NCBI RefSeq assembly: GCF_000961885.1
Contig: NZ_JZKH01000043.1
Location: 1-64,000, forward strand
Length of the DNA stretch: 64,000 nucleotides
From: Streptomyces rubellomurinus
GTDB lineage: Bacteria; Actinomycetota; Actinomycetes; Streptomycetales; Streptomycetaceae
Reading direction: 5' to 3'
Of this stretch, positions 16,947-24,546 are shown piece by piece (within the stretch, counting starts at the first letter, position 1; the number at the start of each line of letters is the position of its first letter). The translations under genes were made by a program, and so were the position numbers. The notes beneath the pieces were generated by a model. The model was given only the letters and a program-made list of their open reading frames with translations. It was not told where the DNA came from and did no database searches.

Positions 16947-17001
16947 CCGGGAATTCCCGGTCGCGCCGTCGCCCGAACCCCATTCCCGGCCGTGCGGGAA
17001 T
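16945..17001 (+). terminator. Two hairpins after second chaplin gene
   Basis: An 18-bp perfect palindrome (16945-16962, GACCGGGAA/TTCCCGGTC) overlaps the stop codon; a second hairpin pairs ATTCCCG (16982-16988) with CGGGAAT (16995-17001). Confidence 0.55.
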
Positions 17002-17180
17002 CGGACGCGGCGCCTGGGACGACGCGGCGGCTGCGTCACGCCCGAGCCATGGGCGGAACACACGCCGGTGTACGCCGCCGGAGTGACCATCACGGCAATC
17101 CATGAAGCCCTCGGGCGGGCATTCCTGCTCGCCCGGCTCCCGACACTTCGCATCCGTCGGGCAGAAATCGGAGGAAAGAC

Positions 17181-17423
17181 ATGCGTAACTTCAAGAAGGC
17201 CGCCGCCCTGTCCCTGGCCGCCACCGGCCTGGTCCTCGGTGCCGCCGGCGGCGCGTTCGCCAGCTCCGGCGCCCAGGGCGTGGCCGCGGGCTCCCCCGGT
17301 GTGCTCTCCGGCAACCAGATCCAGATCCCGGTGCACATCCCGGTCAACGTCTGCGGCAACTCCATCGACGTCATCGGCATCCTGAACCCGGCGTTCGGCA
17401 ACCACTGCGCCAACATCGGCTGA
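17181..17423 (+). CDS. Short chaplin
   Basis: An 80-residue chaplin. Signal peptide MRNFKKAAALSLAATGLVLG, cleavage near AFA-SS; mature part GAQGVAAGSPGVLSGNQ, IQIPVHIPVNVCGNSIDVIG, ILNPAFGNHC, ANIG. The ATG follows GGAGGAAAG. Mature sequence is close to the first and fourth copies, as expected of recent duplicates. A terminator hairpin lies 43 bases after the stop. Confidence 0.97.
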   Translation: MRNFKKAAALSLAATGLVLGAAGGAFASSGAQGVAAGSPGVLSGNQIQIPVHIPVNVCGNSIDVIGILNPAFGNHCANIG

Positions 17424-17466
17424 ACCGGCCGTCGCCGCACCGGCGACAGCTGATTCCCCCGAGCCC

Positions 17467-17497
17467 GTGCGGTGCCCCGCGCTGTGGGGCACCGCAC
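17467..17497 (+). terminator. Hairpin after third chaplin gene
   Basis: Perfect 12-bp stem, GTGCGGTGCCCC (17467-17478) with GGGGCACCGCAC (17486-17497), 7-base loop. Readthrough could still reach the fourth chaplin gene 36 bases on. Confidence 0.8.
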
Positions 17498-17532
17498 GCT
17501 CCACCAGTATGTGATCGAGGAGATCAACCCCC

Positions 17533-17802
17533 ATGCAGAACATGAAGAAGGCCGCCGTCCTCTCCGCCGCCGCTGCCGGCCTGGTCCTGGGCGCGGCCGG
17601 CTCCGCCGCCGCCAGCTCGGGCGCCGAGGGCGTCGCGGCCGGCTCCCCCGGTGTCGCCTCCGGCAACCAGGTCCAGGTTCCGATCCACGTCCCGATCAAC
17701 CTGTGCGGCAACTCCATCAACGTGATCGGCCTGCTGAACCCGGCCTTCGGCAACAGCTGCGCCAACGTCGAGCTGCCCCCGCCGCCCGCCGACAACTGCT
17801 GA
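17533..17802 (+). CDS. Short chaplin with extended C-terminus
   Basis: An 89-residue chaplin. Signal peptide MQNMKKAAVLSAAAAGLVLG, cleaved near AAA-SS; mature part GAEGVAAGSPGVASGNQ, VQVPIHVPINLCGNSINVIG, LLNPAFGNSC. Unlike the other three it ends in a tail, ELPPPPADNC, adding a third mature cysteine that could make intermolecular disulfides. The ATG at 17533 follows a GAGGAG site. A strong hairpin follows. Confidence 0.96.
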   Translation: MQNMKKAAVLSAAAAGLVLGAAGSAAASSGAEGVAAGSPGVASGNQVQVPIHVPINLCGNSINVIGLLNPAFGNSCANVELPPPPADNC

Positions 17803-17825
17803 TCCCCGATCGGCACGAGTTCCGG

Positions 17826-17867
17826 CCGAACTGCCCCCCGACCGACCGGCCGGGGGGCAGTTCGGCG
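17826..17867 (+). terminator. Strong hairpin after fourth chaplin gene
   Basis: Perfect 15-bp stem, GCCGAACTGCCCCCC (17826-17840) with GGGGGGCAGTTCGGC (17853-17867), 12-base loop. Confidence 0.85.
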
Positions 17868-17918
17868 TCCCCGGACGGTCAACCGTCCGCACCCCCGATC
17901 CACCGAAGGGTGATCCGC

Positions 17919-18308
17919 ATGGTTCCGAAGATCTCGACGAAGGGCACGGCCGGCCTGGCCGCCGCCGTGGGCGCCGTGGTGCTGCTCGGTGCCGGCACCG
18001 CGCAGGCCGCCGCCGGCACCGGACCGGCCCCGGCGGGCGGCCCCGCCGCGCTGGCGAAGACGGACGTCGGCCAGGCCCTGAACGGGACGACCTCCGGCCT
18101 CGGCTACGGCATCGCGCCGATCAAGAGCCTGCGGCTGGACCCCTGGGCGAACTCCACCGCGGACGTGCTCAACAACGGCGCGACCGTCCAGCCGGACCAG
18201 GGCCTGGCCCCGGTCGGCACCGGCGCGCTGACCGGTCCGCTGAGCGCGGGCGGCGGTGTCAAGGACCTCCCGCTGGTCGGCGGGCTCACCGGCGCCCTGC
18301 CGGGCTGA
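17919..18308 (+). CDS. Small secreted protein of unknown function
   Basis: A 129-residue protein with a signal peptide (MVPKISTKGTAGLAAAVGAV, cleavage near AQA-AA). The mature part is Gly/Ala/Pro-rich and ends in repeated Leu-Pro-Leu-Val-Gly/ Thr-Gly motifs (VKDLPLVGGLTGALPG); it contains LRLDPWANSTADVLNNG. No catalytic motif or cysteine. ATG 17919 lies about 9 bases after AAGG; GTG 17910 is too close to it. Position within the chaplin/rodlin island suggests a cell-surface role, but this is only inference. Confidence 0.75.
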   Translation: MVPKISTKGTAGLAAAVGAVVLLGAGTAQAAAGTGPAPAGGPAALAKTDVGQALNGTTSGLGYGIAPIKSLRLDPWANSTADVLNNGATVQPDQGLAPVGTGALTGPLSAGGGVKDLPLVGGLTGALPG

Positions 18309-18343
18309 GGGCCGGGCGGGCCCGGCACCGGGCCGGGGCACGC

Positions 18344-18390
18344 CCGAGGGCCCGGCACCCGTCCGCACGGCGGGGGTGCCGGGCCCTCGG
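18344..18390. terminator. Bidirectional hairpin between convergent secreted-protein genes
   Basis: Perfect 17-bp stem, CCGAGGGCCCGGCACCC (18344-18360) with GGGTGCCGGGCCCTCGG (18374-18390), 13-base loop; it serves both the plus gene ending at 18308 and the minus gene ending at 18408. Confidence 0.9.
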
Positions 18391-18407
18391 CGTACCCGGG
18401 GCAGGGC

Positions 18408-19064
18408 TCAGAGCTGGGTGAGGTCGGTCAGCCCGGACTGCTGGACCACGCCGGTCGTGGTCGCGGTGGCGGTCTCGGTCAGGTCGTTCACCTTGTCGGT
18501 GACCGAGATCCGGTCGTTGTCGCTGCCCAGGCTGGCGGTGGCCCCCGGCACGGCCTGCACGGCGCCGGTGACCAGCCGCGGGTCCAGCTCGTCCACCTTG
18601 AGCCGGCCGTCGGCGAGCTGGCCGGTGCCGTCCTGGGCGAGGGCGAGCGGCTTGCCGACCGCCAGGCCGGGGGCGGTGGCGTGCAGCGGCGTGGTCGGGG
18701 CCTCCAGCAGCACCTCGCCCAGGTCGGCGCTCTTGTCGACCAGCGGGAGCGGCAGCTCGGCCTTGGCGCTCGGGCCGACCTTGCCGCTGCTCAGCTGCGG
18801 CACCAGGTGGTCCGGGATCAGCTCGTTGCTGGTGGTGCGGCCGGGCACCGGCGGCATGACCAGCGAGGTCGGGATGCCCGCCTGGAGGTGGCTGCCCAGC
18901 GGAGCCAGCGGCACGTCCGCCGGGACCTGCTGGGTGGCCAGCTTGTCCTCCAGGGCTCCGACCTGGTCGGGGCTCATCGGGGCGGCGGAGGCCGATCCCT
19001 GGGAGGCGAGCATGCCCGCACCGACCGCCAGCAGCATCGCGCCGGCCCGCTTGGAGAACTTCAT
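18408..19064 (-). CDS. Secreted protein of unknown function
   Basis: A 218-residue exported protein; signal peptide MKFSKRAGAMLLAVGAGMLA with cleavage near ASA-AP. The mature part has no cysteine and is rich in Leu, Pro, Ala, Thr and Val, with repeated Pro-Leu pairs (DVPLAPLGSHL, KAELPLPLVDK, TTPLHATAPG) suggesting an extended fibrous structure; it ends GVVQQSGLTDLTQL. I do not recognise a family. ATG 19064 is used; GTG 19073 three codons upstream is equally possible. It is divergent from the first rodlin-like gene (319-bp gap) and shares the island with chaplins. Confidence 0.75.
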   Translation of the reverse strand: MKFSKRAGAMLLAVGAGMLASQGSASAAPMSPDQVGALEDKLATQQVPADVPLAPLGSHLQAGIPTSLVMPPVPGRTTSNELIPDHLVPQLSSGKVGPSAKAELPLPLVDKSADLGEVLLEAPTTPLHATAPGLAVGKPLALAQDGTGQLADGRLKVDELDPRLVTGAVQAVPGATASLGSDNDRISVTDKVNDLTETATATTTGVVQQSGLTDLTQL

Positions 19065-19383
19065 GCTTTTCACCGTTCTGCCTGTCCGTACTGGAGAGCT
19101 GTTCATACCGAAGATCCGGTCATTCCGGCTGCGGGAACGTAGTCGGAACGCAAACTGCCTCAACGAGTGACCAGGAGTTCGGATTGCGGGCGTTAACCGG
19201 TTCGGCCTAATAATCCGATCGGAAACCACCCTCGGACGCGCCTCCCGGACTCTTTTCAAAAATCCCCGTAACCTTCCGTGCCGTCATTCTTTGATCTGGA
19301 CGTCAGTGACTGCAGACCGGGTCTGAGCGTTCTACGCGTTGTACGCACGGAAGCCAGAGAGCATTTCAGAAAGGGATCTCCCC
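19065..19383. other. Divergent intergenic region within the surface-protein island
   Basis: 319 bp between a minus-strand secreted-protein gene and the first rodlin-like gene. It is less GC-rich than its surroundings and holds the promoter candidate at 19306-19333. I see no gene in it. Confidence 0.5.
19306..19333 (+). promoter_or_regulatory. Candidate BldN-type promoter of the first rodlin-like gene
   Basis: CGTTCT at 19328-19333, 50 bases before the ATG, with GTGACT 16 bases upstream (19306-19311). The -10-like hexamer and its distance to the start match the two chaplin promoter candidates. Confidence 0.3.
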
Positions 19384-19728
19384 ATGATCCAGAAGTCCTT
19401 CGCCGCCGCCGGCCTGGCCGTCGCCGCGCTGGCCGCCGCCGCCGCGCCCGCCTCGGCGATCGGTGACGCGGACGGTGCCGCCGCCTCGATCGAGGGCAAC
19501 GGCGGTACCAACTTCACCGGCACGGTCGGGAACAACAGCCCGAACTTCCACTTCCTGGACAACGCGAACGTCTGCCTCCCGGAGATCCACAACATCGCCG
19601 TGGGTGTGCTCGGCGTGGCCGTCCCGGTCGAGGTCCCGATCGCCAACAGCGGCGGCAAGCAGTACTGCACCCAGGGCCAGGGCACCCAGAGCCACGGCGA
19701 CGCCGGCGTGTCCCACCTGGTCGGCTGA
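19384..19728 (+). CDS. Rodlin-like small secreted protein
   Basis: A 114-residue secreted protein. Signal peptide MIQKSFAAAGLAVAALAAAA, cleaved near ASA-IG. The mature part follows the rodlin pattern: IGDADG start, a Gly/Asn-rich GNGGTNFTG stretch, NSPNF, then a first Cys (NVCLPEIHN), a hydrophobic beta-prone core (IAVGVLGVAVPVEVPI), a second Cys (QYCTQGQ) and HGDAGVSHLVG. Rodlins, with chaplins, form the rodlet layer of aerial hyphae and spores. It ends at the SHL motif and lacks the longer tail of the best-known rodlins. A paralogue follows 78 bases on. Assignment is by pattern, not alignment. Confidence 0.72.
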   Translation: MIQKSFAAAGLAVAALAAAAAPASAIGDADGAAASIEGNGGTNFTGTVGNNSPNFHFLDNANVCLPEIHNIAVGVLGVAVPVEVPIANSGGKQYCTQGQGTQSHGDAGVSHLVG

Positions 19729-19806
19729 CGCTCCCCCAGCCGCACCGAACTTTCTGAACCACCTTCGAATCGCTCCCCGATTCACCCCTCGAGAGGAAAA
19801 CCGGAA

Positions 19807-20151
19807 ATGATCAAGAAGTCCCTCGCCGCCGCCGGCCTGGCCGCCGCCGCCATCGCGATGTCCGCCGGCTCGGCTTCCGCCATCATCGACTCGGACGGCG
19901 CCGCCACCTCCGTCCAGGGCAACGGCGGCACCAACCAGACCGGCACCCACGGCAACGGCAGCCCGAACTTCCACACCCTGGACAACGCGAACATCTGCCT
20001 GCCGGAGGTCCACAACATCGCCGTCGCCGTCGTCGGCGTCGCGGTTCCGGTCGAGGTGCCCGTCCTGAACAGCACCCCGAAGCAGATCTGCAACGTCGGC
20101 CAGAACACCCAGTCCTCGGGCGACGCGGGTGTCTCGCACCTGATCGGCTGA
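19807..20151 (+). CDS. Rodlin-like small secreted protein, tandem paralogue
   Basis: A 114-residue paralogue of the preceding protein with the same layout: signal peptide MIKKSLAAAGLAAAAIAMSA, mature start near SA-IIDSDG, GNGGTNQTGTHGNGSPNF, then NICLPEVHNIAVAVVGVAV, PVEVPVLNS, a second Cys in KQICNVGQ and SSGDAGVSHLIG. The ATG follows GAGAGGAAA. Tandem rodlin pairs are known in Streptomyces. A strong terminator follows, so both genes may form one transcript. Confidence 0.72.
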   Translation: MIKKSLAAAGLAAAAIAMSAGSASAIIDSDGAATSVQGNGGTNQTGTHGNGSPNFHTLDNANICLPEVHNIAVAVVGVAVPVEVPVLNSTPKQICNVGQNTQSSGDAGVSHLIG

Positions 20152-20170
20152 TCAAGGCGCATGGCACGGA

Positions 20171-20208
20171 CGGAGGGCCCGGGGAGACCTGTCTCCCCGG
20201 GCCCTCCG
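20171..20208 (+). terminator. Strong hairpin after the rodlin-like pair
   Basis: Perfect 18-bp inverted repeat, arms 20171-20188 and 20191-20208 (CGGAGGGCCCGGGGAGAC and its complement), 20 bases after the stop. Confidence 0.9.
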
Positions 20209-20364
20209 GGCTTGTGACGAGGCGTCCGGCCGGGCCGCCGAACGGGCGCGGTCCGGCCGGGTGACCGGCCGCCCGGCCGGCGCGTGGGCGCCGGGGCCGG
20301 ACGACCGGGTGTGATCACGTGTCAAGAGCGCTCGTGCGGGCGCTCCGAGAGAGAGGGCAGTTCC

Positions 20365-20631
20365 ATGAAGAGCATGCTGGCCAAGGCCGCGCTGACCGCC
20401 ACCGCGGCGCTGGCGCTCGCCGGTGTCGCCACTCCGGCGTTCGCCCACGTCGGCCTGGCGGGCGGCGGCCAGTTCGTCGCCGCCGCCGACGAGCCGTTCG
20501 CGGCCGCCGAGGGCTGGGGCATCGCCCACACCTCCCACACCGCCGCCGGCGGCATGGGCGGCTTCGCGGCCGACGACGAGCACCTGGTCGGCGGCGGCGA
20601 GGGCTTCGCCCACGTCAACGGCTGGAAGTAG
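20365..20631 (+). CDS. Small Gly/His/Ala-rich secreted protein
   Basis: An 88-residue secreted protein I do not recognise. Signal peptide MKSMLAKAALTATAALALAG, cleaved near AFA-HV. The mature ~60 residues are rich in Gly, Ala, His and acidic residues with internal similarity: three GG-x-x-F-A/V blocks (GGGQFVAAADE, GGMGGFAADDE, GGGEGFAHVNG) and Trp residues (EGWGIAH, NGWK). There is no Cys. The ATG follows GAGAGAGGG. Position and composition suggest another surface or matrix protein. Confidence 0.75.
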   Translation: MKSMLAKAALTATAALALAGVATPAFAHVGLAGGGQFVAAADEPFAAAEGWGIAHTSHTAAGGMGGFAADDEHLVGGGEGFAHVNGWK

Positions 20632-20652
20632 CCGCAGGCACCTCCGGTACGG

Positions 20653-20696
20653 CGGAAGGCCGGGCCCCTCGCGCTGGCGAGGGGCCCGGCCTTCCG
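20653..20696. terminator. Bidirectional terminator between secreted-protein gene and hemB
   Basis: Perfect 20-bp stem (arms 20653-20672 and 20677-20696) with a 4-base loop GCTG. It separates the plus-strand gene ending at 20631 from hemB, whose minus-strand stop is at 20725. Confidence 0.93.
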
Positions 20697-20724
20697 CTTG
20701 CCCGCCCGAGCGGGCGAGCAACCG

Positions 20725-21705
20725 CTACTTGAGCATCCGCGCGGCCTCGACCGCCCAGTACGTCAGGATCTGCTCGGCGCCGGCCCGGCGGATCGAGGTG
20801 AGCGTCTCCATGATCATCCGCTCGCGGTCGATCCAGCCGTTCGCGGCCGCCGCCTCGACCATCGCGTACTCGCCGGACACCTGGTACGCGGAGACCGGCA
20901 CCGGGGAGGCGTCGGCGATCTGGCGCACGATGTCCAGGTAGGCCATGGCCGGCTTGACCATCACCATGTCCGCGCCCTCGGCCAGGTCCTGCTCCAGCTC
21001 GCGCAGCGCCTCGCGGGCGTTCGCCGGGTCCTGCTGGTAGGCCTTGCGGTCGCCCTTGAGCGAGGAGCCGACCGCCTCCCGGAACGGGCCGAAGAACGCG
21101 GAGGCGTACTTGGCGGTGTAGGCGAGGATGCCGGTGTCCTGGTGCCCGGACTCGTCCAGCGCCTTGCGGATCACGGCGATCTGGCCGTCCATCATGCCGG
21201 ACGGGCCGACCAAGTGGACGCCCGCGTCGGCCTGCACCCGGGCCATCTCGGCGTAGCGCTCCAGGGTGGCGTCGTTGTCCACGCTGCCGTCCGCGGCCAG
21301 CACGCCGCAGTGGCCGTGGTCGGTGTACTCGTCCAGGCAGAGGTCGGACATGATCACCACGGAGTCGCCGACCTCGGCGACCACGTCCCGGATCGCCTGC
21401 TGCAGGATGCCGTCCGGGTTGGTGCCCTCGCTGCCGGTCGCGTCCTGCACCTGCGGGACGCCGAACAGCATCACGCCGCCCACGCCGGCCTCGGCCGCCT
21501 CCACGACGGCCTTGCGCAGGGTGTCCCGGGTGTGCTGGACGACCCCGGGCATCGAGGTGACCGGCACCGGCTCGCGGACGCCCTCGCGGACGAACAGCGG
21601 CAGGATCAGCTCCGCCGGGTGCAGCCGGGTCTCGGCGACCAGGCGGCGCATCGCCGGGCTCTGGCGCAGCCGGCGGGGGCGAACGTACGGGAATTCAGCG
21701 GACAC
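20725..21705 (-). CDS. hemB: Delta-aminolevulinic acid dehydratase (porphobilinogen synthase)
   Basis: A 326-residue enzyme condensing two 5-aminolevulinate molecules to porphobilinogen. Active-site features: metal-site segment [16 protein letters not shown], first Schiff-base Lys region [18 protein letters not shown], and second Lys in [26 protein letters not shown] completes the pocket. The GTG at 21705 ([14 protein letters not shown]) is chosen as the first start with family-like sequence; the long open frame upstream is the hemD region in another frame. Last gene of the rex-hemACD-hemB run. Confidence 0.96.
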   Translation of the reverse strand: MSAEFPYVRPRRLRQSPAMRRLVAETRLHPAELILPLFVREGVREPVPVTSMPGVVQHTRDTLRKAVVEAAEAGVGGVMLFGVPQVQDATGSEGTNPDGILQQAIRDVVAEVGDSVVIMSDLCLDEYTDHGHCGVLAADGSVDNDATLERYAEMARVQADAGVHLVGPSGMMDGQIAVIRKALDESGHQDTGILAYTAKYASAFFGPFREAVGSSLKGDRKAYQQDPANAREALRELEQDLAEGADMVMVKPAMAYLDIVRQIADASPVPVSAYQVSGEYAMVEAAAANGWIDRERMIMETLTSIRRAGAEQILTYWAVEAARMLK

Positions 21706-21767
21706 GGCTTCTCTCTCCGAACGGTTGTGCAGCGCCGGGGGCGGCGGGCGCCGCCCCCGGCCTTGTC

Positions 21768-23420
21768 TCAGCGGGCGGCCTTGCGGCGCGAACCCGGACG
21801 GCGCTCGCTGGGCCGGTAGACCGGCTCGCCCGCGGCCGTCGCGGTGTCTCGGCGCTTGGCGCCGAAGTCCGCCAGGGCCTGGGCCAGCGCGGCCGCGGAC
21901 GGCGCGGGGGCCATCACGTCGACCCGCAGGCCGTGCTCCTCGGCGGTCTTGGCGGTGGCCGGGCCGATGCAGGCGATGACCGTGACGTTGTGCGGCTTGC
22001 CGGCGATGCCGACGAGGTTGCGCACCGTCGAGGACGAGGTGAACAGGACCGCGTCGAAGCCGCCGCCCTTGATCGCCTCGCGGGTCTCGGCCGGCGGCGG
22101 CGAGGCGCGCACCGTCCGGTACGCCGTCACGTCGTCGACCTCCCAGCCCAGCTCGACCAGGCCGGCCACCAGGGTCTCGGTGGCGATGTCGGCGCGCGGC
22201 AGCAGCACCCGGTCGATCGGGTCGAAGACCGGGTCGTACGGCGGCCAGTCCTCCAGCAGGCCGGCCGCGGACTGCTCGCCGGAGGGCACCAGGTCGGGCT
22301 TCACGCCGAAGTCCACCAGGGCCTGCGCGGTGGTCTCGCCGACCGCCGCGACCTTGATCCCGGCGAAGGCGCGGGCGTCCAGCCCGTACTCCTCGAACTT
22401 CTCCCGGACGGCGCGGACGGCGTTCACCGAGGTGAAGGCGATCCACTCGTAGCGACCGGTGACCAGGCCCTTGATGGCCCGCTCCATCTGCTGCGGGGTG
22501 CGCGGCGGCTCGACCGCGATGGTCGGCACCTCCTGCGGCACCGCGCCGTACGAGCGCAGCTGCTCGGACAGGCCGTGGGCCTGCTCCTTGGTGCGCGGCA
22601 CCAGGACGTTCCAGCCGAACAGCGGCTTGGTCTCGAACCACGAGTGCGAGGCGCGGTGGGCGACCTGCTCGCCCACCACGGCTATCACCGCGGTGGCCGG
22701 GTCGACCGGGGCCGAGACCGGCGAGGGCAGCACCCGGGCGGCCTTCAGGTCGGCGGCGATCGCGGCCAGCGTGGAGGTGAAGGTGCGCTGGCGGGTCGTG
22801 GTGCCGGAGAGCGTGGCGCTCAGCGCCGAGTGCGCCGCACGGCCGCCCGCGACCAGCGCGTTGGCGGTGGCGGGCAGCTGGCCCAGGGTGGTGCGGACCA
22901 CCAGGGTGGTCTCCGGCGCGCCCAGGTCCACCGGACCGCCGGCCAGCAGCGCGGCGGCCTCGACGAAGCGGACGTCGGCACCGGCCGCGCCGCGCAGCGG
23001 CACGCCCGCGTAGGCGGGGACGCCGACCGACTGGGCGACGCCCGGGACGACCTCGAAGGCGATCCCGTCGCTCGCGCAGTTCAGCATCTCCTCGGCGGCG
23101 CAGCCGTCCAGGCCGGGGTCGCCGTCGACGGTGCGGACCACGTGCTTGCCGGACCGGACGGCCTCGGCGACCAGCTTGGCCAGGTCGAAGTCGACGCCCT
23201 CGGCGGACGGGTGGTGCACCTGGACGCCGGACGGGCAGTGGCTGCGCACGGCGACGGCGGTCAGCGGGTCGGCGACCAGGACGTCGGCGGTGGCCAGCAC
23301 CTCGACGGCACGCAGGGTCAGCAGGCCCGGGTCCCCGGGGCCCGCGCCCAGGAAGGTGCACCGCCCGGTGGCGGGCTGCCCGGCCGGGAAGAGGGCGTCG
23401 GTGGCGGCGGCGGGGCTCAT
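21768..23420 (-). CDS. hemD: Bifunctional uroporphyrinogen-III C-methyltransferase/uroporphyrinogen-III synthase
   Basis: A 550-residue fusion. The N-terminal part (to about residue 260) is CobA-like: [20 protein letters not shown] is the glycine-rich SAM-binding start and [20 protein letters not shown] the second methylase motif, although several motifs are poorer than in active CobA. The C-terminal part (about 270-510) is HemD, closing hydroxymethylbilane to uroporphyrinogen III, with [15 protein letters not shown] and [15 protein letters not shown]. The fusion is standard in streptomycetes. ATG 23420 has GAGGTGGGC upstream. It lies between hemC and hemB. Confidence 0.93.
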   Translation of the reverse strand: MSPAAATDALFPAGQPATGRCTFLGAGPGDPGLLTLRAVEVLATADVLVADPLTAVAVRSHCPSGVQVHHPSAEGVDFDLAKLVAEAVRSGKHVVRTVDGDPGLDGCAAEEMLNCASDGIAFEVVPGVAQSVGVPAYAGVPLRGAAGADVRFVEAAALLAGGPVDLGAPETTLVVRTTLGQLPATANALVAGGRAAHSALSATLSGTTTRQRTFTSTLAAIAADLKAARVLPSPVSAPVDPATAVIAVVGEQVAHRASHSWFETKPLFGWNVLVPRTKEQAHGLSEQLRSYGAVPQEVPTIAVEPPRTPQQMERAIKGLVTGRYEWIAFTSVNAVRAVREKFEEYGLDARAFAGIKVAAVGETTAQALVDFGVKPDLVPSGEQSAAGLLEDWPPYDPVFDPIDRVLLPRADIATETLVAGLVELGWEVDDVTAYRTVRASPPPAETREAIKGGGFDAVLFTSSSTVRNLVGIAGKPHNVTVIACIGPATAKTAEEHGLRVDVMAPAPSAAALAQALADFGAKRRDTATAAGEPVYRPSERRPGSRRKAAR

Positions 23421-23493
23421 GCGCCCACCTCGCTGCGCTCGGCGGTCTCTTCGCGAAACGCGCACATTTTCATGATTCGCTCGCTTCGCTCGC

Positions 23494-24546
23494 TCATCGG
23501 GCTCGCTCCCCCATCAGGGTGGCCGCGCCCCCGGCGAGCAGCCGGTCAGCCAGCGCGCGACCGAGGGCCCGCGCCTGCTGCTCGGCGGTCTCGTCGAGGA
23601 CGATCGGACCGTTGGCGGACATCTTCAGCAGGGCGGATCCGTCGGGGTTGCCGACCACACCGTCCAGCCGCAGTTCGTTCTCCGGGCCCCAGCCGGCCAG
23701 CGCGGCCACCGGGGCCGAGCAACCGGCCTCCAGGGCGGCCAGCAGGGCGCGCTCGGCGGCCACGGCGACCCGGGTGGGGGCGTGGTCCAGGGCCGCGAGC
23801 GCGGCGGCCAGCTCCGTGTTCGCCGCGGTGCACTCGATGGCGAGCGCACCCTGGCCGGGGGCCGGGATCATCAGCTCGGGGTCGAGGTGCTGGGAGATCT
23901 CGGCGCTGCGGCCGAGCCGGTTCAGGCCGGCCGTGGCCAGCACCACCGCGTCCAGCTCGCCGGAGGCCACGTAGCCGATCCGGGTGTCCACGTTGCCGCG
24001 GATCGCGACGGTCTCCAGGCGGTCGCCGCGGGCGGCGGCCCAGGCGTTCAGCTGGGCCATCCGGCGCGGGGAGCCGGTGCCGATCCGGGCGTGGCGGCCG
24101 GCGCCCGCCAGCTTCTCCACCAGCTCGTCCAGGGTCAGGCCCTCGGCCGCGACCAGGGCGTCCCGGACGTCCTCGCGCTCGGGGACGGCGGCCAGCACCA
24201 GGCCCTCGGGGGCGGCGGTGGGCAGGTCCTTGAGGGAGTGCACGGCGAAGTCGATCCGACCCGCCAGCAGCGCCTCGCGCAGCGCGGAGACGAAGACCCC
24301 GGTGCCGCCGATCTGTGCCAGCGCCTCCCGGGAGGTGTCGCCGTAGGTCGTGATCTCGACCAGCTCGACGGGGCGGCCGGTGAGCCTGGTCACCTCGCGG
24401 GCGACCATGCCCGACTGGGCCATGGCGAGCGCGCTGCGCCGGGTGCCGAGCCGCAGGGCGCGGGCTCCCGGGGCCTGCTCGGTGAGCGGTTGACCATTCA
24501 TGAGGTGATCGTCCCGGTGGTACTCGTGGGATGGCTGACGGTTCAT
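23494..24546 (-). CDS. hemC: Hydroxymethylbilane synthase (porphobilinogen deaminase)
   Basis: A 350-residue enzyme joining four porphobilinogens into hydroxymethylbilane. Motifs: ALRLGTRRSALAMAQSG at the N-terminus, FAVHSLKDLPTA, RRMAQLNA with substrate-binding Arg residues, and EAGCSAPVAALAGW carrying the Cys that holds the dipyrromethane cofactor. ATG 24546 overlaps the hemA stop as ATGA, suggesting coupling; ATG 24501 (MNGQPLTEQ) is an alternative without the overlap. Confidence 0.95.
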   Translation of the reverse strand: MNRQPSHEYHRDDHLMNGQPLTEQAPGARALRLGTRRSALAMAQSGMVAREVTRLTGRPVELVEITTYGDTSREALAQIGGTGVFVSALREALLAGRIDFAVHSLKDLPTAAPEGLVLAAVPEREDVRDALVAAEGLTLDELVEKLAGAGRHARIGTGSPRRMAQLNAWAAARGDRLETVAIRGNVDTRIGYVASGELDAVVLATAGLNRLGRSAEISQHLDPELMIPAPGQGALAIECTAANTELAAALAALDHAPTRVAVAAERALLAALEAGCSAPVAALAGWGPENELRLDGVVGNPDGSALLKMSANGPIVLDETAEQQARALGRALADRLLAGGAATLMGERAR

